Positions 30,421 to 34,619 of a DNA stretch of 34,619 nucleotides are shown piece by piece (position 1 is the stretch's first letter; every line of letters begins with the position of its first letter). The position numbers were made by a program, and so were the translations under genes. The notes under the pieces are model-generated. The model was not told the origin of the DNA and did no database searches. It was given only the letters and a program-made list of their open reading frames with translations. Source of the DNA: Sphaerosporella brunnea (Eukaryota; Ascomycota; Pezizomycetes; Pezizales; Pyronemataceae); assembly GCA_008704415.1 (NCBI GenBank), contig VXIS01000421.1, positions 1 through 34,619 of the forward strand, in the 5' to 3' direction.

Positions 30421-31631
30421 GCGAGCCCCAACGGTAGAGCGTTTATGCTCCATCGTGTACCCATTTCAGGTGTACTCCCTCAGCCAGGTGCAGGTGACGA
30501 TTCAGTTGCGGTGCAATGCGTTGTTTGGTTGGTCTGTCCAAAATGACTGCGCGCGATCATCCACGGCGAGGGTCGCACTGCATCCGCGGATGTGTATCAA
30601 CGCCGCGCGCGGCAAAGCACGTGGCATGCCAACTGCGCCGTTTGGTCAGCACTGCGGGTCGGCAAAAGAACAAGCTTGACTCCGGGACGATTCGCAAAAG
30701 TGATCTCGCGCCGGCATCGGTAGGGACTATCCACTGCATATCTGGAGTAAAGCCGTGCAACGCACGGCCGCGTTGGGCGGCGGGGCGGTTCTGTCTGGGA
30801 ATAACGTAGCCACGCCCGCCATTGCGTATTATGCGAGGGATACGGGGTGGTAGTGTGGACCGAGCGGAGGGAGTCCAGCTCTCTTCGAAGAGTACTCCTG
30901 TTTCCATCAATGTGGCGGTTTATCCCATCTACCGGCGCCAAGACGTCGCCAGAGCTTGAACAGGGGGGTGGCGGTTGATGTGAGATGGAGTGATACGTTG
31001 TGAGTGAGCGTCTCCCTGGGTCTAGAGTTGCATGCAAACACGGAACGGTGCAGAGTGAGGGTTGAGCGGTAGAACCTTCCAGTCGTCTGCCTCCCCGACG
31101 TCTCGCTGTTTACGGTCTCCTTCTGATTCTCCTGCAATCTTGCAAACCCCCACCAGCAACACCATCGATACCACCACCACCACCACTACCATCATTACCA
31201 CCACCACCACTCCAAACCATGGATCCCACGGCTACCCGCAAAGCTACACAAGCCGAACACTAGTATATATCATCGTTGCTCCCTGTATTGACGCTGGCCC
31301 CCAGGGGTGAAACAGCTTGACGATGTACGAGCTGAGCGTTGGAGGAGCTCGGCGCTAGAGCAGTATCGTCAGGCTGGATTGCACTTGTATACACAAATTG
31401 CTTGGAGTAGGTCTTCACATAGTGTGGCGGATTCCCCTGTGCTTCCATGCGGCGGAATATTGGCTCGGCACTGGCGCTTGGCGCTGGAGGAGCTCGACGC
31501 TCGGCGCTGGAGGAGCTCGGCCCCTAGCTATCGCAAAGATCTGGAAGCTATGTTGGAGAGCTGGTACATGCAGGCTAGTCCATTCAAGGGGCCGAAAGCA
31601 CCTGGAGTGATCTTCGCCCAGTTGCTTCTCG
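30421..31631. other. Region without a supported gene, with short repeats
   Basis: It holds a CCA/CAC microsatellite (31168-31212) and a 23-bp repeat with core GCG(C/T)TGGAGGAGCTCG at 31336, 31481 and 31504, the last two in tandem. The frame at 31307-31744 crosses the 23-bp repeat and its later part (GVDRQEWAAQFAKCLAAQRE) looks protein-like, so it may include the upstream part of the gene remnant that follows. Confidence 0.5.
31168..31212. repeat. CCA/CAC microsatellite
   Basis: Imperfect trinucleotide run of CCA, ACC and ATC units. Confidence 0.8.
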
Positions 31632-32753
31632 GTGTGGATCGTCAAGAGTGGGCAGCACAGTTTGCCAAATGCCTCGCCGCCCAAAGGGAACGTCAGAAAC
31701 ATAAAGGCCGATACAAACTGCCTAGAAACAACCCTCAAGCTTGATTTAAAGCGGCACGAGCGTGATGATGAGTTGGCGAAGATGCCGCCCGTCACGCTTC
31801 ATAATCTACAGGGCTGTCGGTTTCCTCCTGCTAATGCCTGGTTGTCGGGTGCCTCTCCTTCGGTGTCCTCTCAGTGGCAAACATACTGCGCCAATAGAAA
31901 GCTTTACGATTCTCACCCCAACCAGGTCAGGGACCAGCGTACATTGCTCATGGATGACAACCCCAGCAAGGGGCAGCTGGTTGAGAAAGAGGACGAATAT
32001 GTGATTGTGCGGGACAGCAAGACTGGGGATATTGTTCTCATGGTCATACGCAACTTCTGTGCCGACTCAGCTATCCTTGAATGGGCAAGCAACATCGTTG
32101 GAACAGGTGTTCAAATACGGAAGAGCGTTCGGCTTGATGACCCGGGTATCTTCAGCCTCATTGGGTACACGCCAGCATCGAGCAATTGTCCATCGATTAT
32201 GTGGGCACAGAATCTTCTCTGCAAAAAGACAATTATTGATTCCCTTGGAGCAGAGCTTCCGGCATTGAGAGAATTTGAGTATGTCAGTAGTTGCGCATTT
32301 GCTCTTCTAGGAATATGGTCAAATCAAGGATGCCTGAAGAGGTATCAACCAACATCAAGAACCTGATGTCATCCAGTAACACATCATCCAAAATGGATCA
32401 AGCCACCAAGTATTCCGGCATGGGCGTAGGGGTGAGTTCTTATCATCGCCGGGCGGCTGATACAAGCCTGAGCGCGCAGTTTCAATCGAGGAGTCGCAAA
32501 ACTGATAGAGGTGAAGTTGCGTGATAGGCAGGCCGAGGGTCAGAGTATTACACGTCCGGTCGCGAGATTGTTGCATCGTGCCATCCACATTAATGTGGCC
32601 AACATTGGTAGGTGGCGCCAGTGCTCATACTGGATATTAAGCTGGTCTGGCCTCCCCAGTCAACCTCCCGGGAGCCAGATACAACCATCTGCTTTCAATT
32701 CCTGGTTGTTTCTGCTGCCCCCAGGTCTCCTGCAAGCCAAGCTGCTTCCATAG
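31632..32753 (+). pseudogene. Fungal 2OG-Fe(II) oxygenase-like family, N-terminal to central remnant
   Basis: The first frame reads RHERDDELAKMPPVT, PPANAWLSGASPSVSSQW, VRDQRTLLMDDNPSKGQLVE, VRDSKTGDIVLMVIRNFC, RKSVRLDDPG and SLIGYTPAS, then VSSCAFALLG. From memory these blocks match the N-terminal and central parts of the fungal family whose C-terminal half carries FYIADYGI and YHGTSL. Near 32315 one missing T shifts the frame; the next frame continues NMVKSRMPEEVSTNIKNL. A third frame from about 32500 reads LRDRQAEGQSITRPVARLL and ends at 32753. A GTGAGT donor near 32433 suggests an intron in between, but the phase does not fit. The catalytic C-terminal part is not visible. Function is inferred from recollected similarity only. 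Confidence 0.5.
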
Positions 32754-33195
32754 CTGGGGGTCAGGAAATATAAGCTCAAGGTGCGTGACGGGCAGAGATA
32801 GAAATGTTTAACACACAATTTGATAGCGTTTCGTTCTGGGTCCTACTAGTGTGCTGCCGTTTATTCGACTGTCACTCCGCCAACGCCCTCAGACACTTTG
32901 CTGCTATTCCTTCCATACTTGTTTTCAGACCTCGAAAACAACGGCAACAGTGCTATCCTCAAAGCCCGCCACACTACGTCCGGCTGCAAAAATATGGAGC
33001 CCGCGTTGAAACTCCCGGTGTCCCAAAACCTGCCCCCTAATGCGGATCCATCAATAAAAGTAGCACCATGGTGATCGCCGTAGAGGGATCGCTTCGATCA
33101 GCTGCAATTTGTGCTGAGCACTGCCGGGTGCGCACCAATCTGCAACAACCTGTCACGGCTCAAGGTTTAGGGGTGGCTCGGCACTAGGGTTAGGG
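32754..33195. other. Region without a supported gene, ending in a telomere-like motif
   Basis: Short ORFs only. The sequence TAGGGTTAGGG at 33185-33195 abuts the LTR-like sequence that follows. Confidence 0.45.
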
Positions 33196-33431
33196 TGTCA
33201 CGTGACGCGCGGTCACGTGACGGGAAAGCATAAATAGCGAGGTTTCACTTGTTTTTGTTTCTTTTCTTCTTCTCTTCTTTACAGAACGTATTGTATACTA
33301 GCGAACCTAGTAACCTTGAACCACCTTGTCTTGTCTCGTCTTCTTCCGCCTCTTGTCCTTGTCCTCCTGCCTCCGGTCCTTGCCTAGAAAGCTACGTACC
33401 TTGGACGTTTCCTCGCGCCTATCCCGTTACA
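33196..33431 (+). mobile_element. Solo-LTR-like sequence, about 236 bp
   Basis: It begins TGTCACGTGACG and can end CCCGTTACA, giving the TG...CA termini of LTRs. Near the start are two GTCACGTGAC palindromes (E-box type CACGTG), then CATAAATAG as a TATA-like box, then a pyrimidine-rich stretch where transcription would start. That layout is usual for fungal LTR promoters. No target duplication is seen (TAGGG on the left, CAACC on the right) and I find no second copy or internal region in the window, so a plain promoter is the alternative. Confidence 0.4.
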
Positions 33432-33911
33432 CAACCGCAATGATTACCCATTTTCAAACCTCCCCATTTTGCTGTGAATATCGTCCCCTCTATCTCATCA
33501 GCTCTTCTCCGACCACCTTCAACACTGCCCTGTACGTAGACTTCAGTTCAATGAAACCAATCCACACAAGGCCACCTATTTGGTTACAATAACAACACGA
33601 CACACCAGGTGCCTTCACTGCACATGTACAAACGAGGTTCCACGTTGACCCCCTGACCAGCAATGAGGCCGTGCCTGCAGCCGGCTCCTAAGGTGCCCAC
33701 GATTCGATGCAAACGAATCCTGGGGAGAAACGTGATCGCGGAAAGAAGCAAGCATGTCAAAACGCCGGTTCCTGGCTCCGATCCTTACAGCTATTGTGCC
33801 ACGCATTGCCCGCCAACCGCAAACGTAGCCTTGTCAAAGATGCGAGCCCGGTCAGCTTCGGATCTCAAACGCCTGACAGCTGTGCATCGTTGGTCTACCT
33901 CCCAGTTGATA
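33432..33911. other. Region without a supported gene
   Basis: Short ORFs without motifs between the LTR-like sequence and the next MITE. I see nothing else. Confidence 0.45.
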
Positions 33912-33919
33912 ACGGCAGC
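33912..33919. other. Target-site duplication ACGGCAGC, left copy
   Basis: It is repeated exactly at 34359-34366 after the element at 33920-34358. Confidence 0.9.
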
Positions 33920-34358
33920 TAGAGCTGTCCACGAGTCGGGGCGCCTCCACGTGGCACGAGGTTCGACGACGCAGAGAAAGCGTCGCCCGATCCCGATCCA
34001 CCTTGCCGCGCCCTGGAGACCCCGTGGCTGCCCCGGCAACCTCGCCGGAATCCCGGCCACCTCGTCAGACCCCGAATACCCCGAACTGGCGTACAGCCTA
34101 TCGACGACATCAGGATGCGCTCCTAGGGTACTTCGTTCGGCCGTGATCTCAGATGAGTGCCTTGTGCGCCTCTTGGACTGTTAAGCGTAGCGGCCCTGAA
34201 TGCCCGGCATATATCACTCTCCCCCCGCTGCCGCCCCGATGTACCCAGCCGCACTCCGATCCACCCCGTCGTGCCCTGGCCCGCCCCGTCGTTCCCCGGC
34301 CCACCTCGTCGCGCCCCGCCCGCCCGCTCCCCGACCCGTCGCCCCGTGCACAGCTCTA
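33920..34358. mobile_element. GC-rich hAT-like MITE, 439 bp
   Basis: It begins TAGAGCTGTCCACGAGTCGG and ends CCCGTGCACAGCTCTA, with perfect 8-bp flanking duplications. The left 65 bases align with the left end of the element at 28825 (GGGGCGCC, GGCACGAGG, GAGAAAG), and the last ~25 bases are nearly identical to that element's right end. The middle has two CCCCG-rich blocks separated by a less repetitive stretch (about 34085-34215), which makes it longer. It has no transposase frame. Confidence 0.88.
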
Positions 34359-34366
34359 ACGGCAGC
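34359..34366. other. Target-site duplication ACGGCAGC, right copy
   Basis: Exact repeat of 33912-33919, directly after the element's terminal CTCTA. The remaining ~250 bases to the window end show only a TATATAT-type string near 34587 and no gene. Confidence 0.9.
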
Positions 34367-34619
34367 CACCTCACCTGCACACAGCCCTGTTTTCCTGCTG
34401 CCGCGGAGCTTGAATTCGGACGCCGAAAACGAAGCAAGGCGTAACGTGACGCTCACCGCCACATTCAGCGAAGCCGCCACACGGTCAATCGGTGCTGTCT
34501 CTCACATAAGCTCCTGGATATTTTGCTGCCCGGTGTTTTCTGCTCGATGGCATGTCCTCCCCCCTGGGCCCCAATCTCGCCGTGCCTATATATCTTTCCG
34601 TACCACGGCCCTATGCCTG

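Noticed and set aside
32433..32480. 48-nt intron (GTGAGT to CAG, with CTGAT) in the second oxygenase-like remnant
   Set aside because: The donor and branch look good, but splicing leads into a stop in phase, so the frames are not joined. It would need an added indel.
33249..33443. Plus-strand ORF after the CACGTG promoter-like sequence
   Set aside because: It is Ser/Pro/Leu-rich from pyrimidine-rich DNA and lies within the LTR-like sequence, so it is not a supported gene.

Overview
The window looks like gene-poor, transposon-rich nuclear DNA from a filamentous fungus, probably an ascomycete. The grounds are a decayed Tad1/I-like non-LTR retrotransposon (Gag-like zinc-knuckle ORF plus an AP-endonuclease ORF), short nonautonomous DNA transposons with hAT-type 8-bp target duplications, LTR-like sequences, a 57-nt intron with a CTGAC branch site, and scattered TTAGGG-type fragments that hint at a subtelomeric position. 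I see no bacterial operons, tRNA, rRNA or CRISPR array. Family names come from pattern recognition, not from a database search.

Bases 1-14893 are one huge near-perfect palindrome. The left arm (1-7449) is the reverse complement of the right arm (7458-14893), with an 8-base spacer at 7450-7457. The left arm starts at the first base of the window, so the true outer limit is unseen. The same features therefore appear twice in mirror order: a gene of a fungal unknown-function family whose 5' end is cut by the palindrome centre, a CCA/CCG microsatellite, a GC-rich hAT-like MITE, telomere-like motifs with a short TCTAGATGATCAG repeat, a convergent pair of unknown genes (one with a 22-bp coding minisatellite), and part of a second hAT-like repeat at the outer end. 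The arms differ mainly by small indels, often in homopolymers, and frames broken in one arm are open in the other. This suggests either a very recent inverted duplication or a fold-back sequencing/assembly artefact.

From 14900 to 17700 lies the decayed Tad1-like LINE on the minus strand. Its ORF1 is split at a zinc-knuckle codon by a 561-bp LTR-like insertion, itself flanked by a 7-bp repeat. From 18.5 to 25.5 kb there are a diverged direct repeat, a complete 567-bp hAT-like element with a perfect 8-bp target duplication (19891-20457), a few unrecognised ORFs, and a minus-strand gene fragment (24827-25525) that resembles the C-terminal half of a fungal 2-oxoglutarate/Fe(II) oxygenase-like (TET/JBP-like) family.

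From 25.5 to 34.6 kb there is mostly non-coding DNA with three further nonautonomous elements: GC-rich hAT-like MITEs at 28825-29117 and 33920-34358, and a 143-bp MITE at 30275-30417. There is also a second, plus-strand oxygenase-like gene remnant (31632-32753) and a solo-LTR-like sequence at 33196-33431 directly beside a TTAGGG-type motif. The genes show no evident shared pathway. The unifying theme is repeat accumulation and rearrangement.
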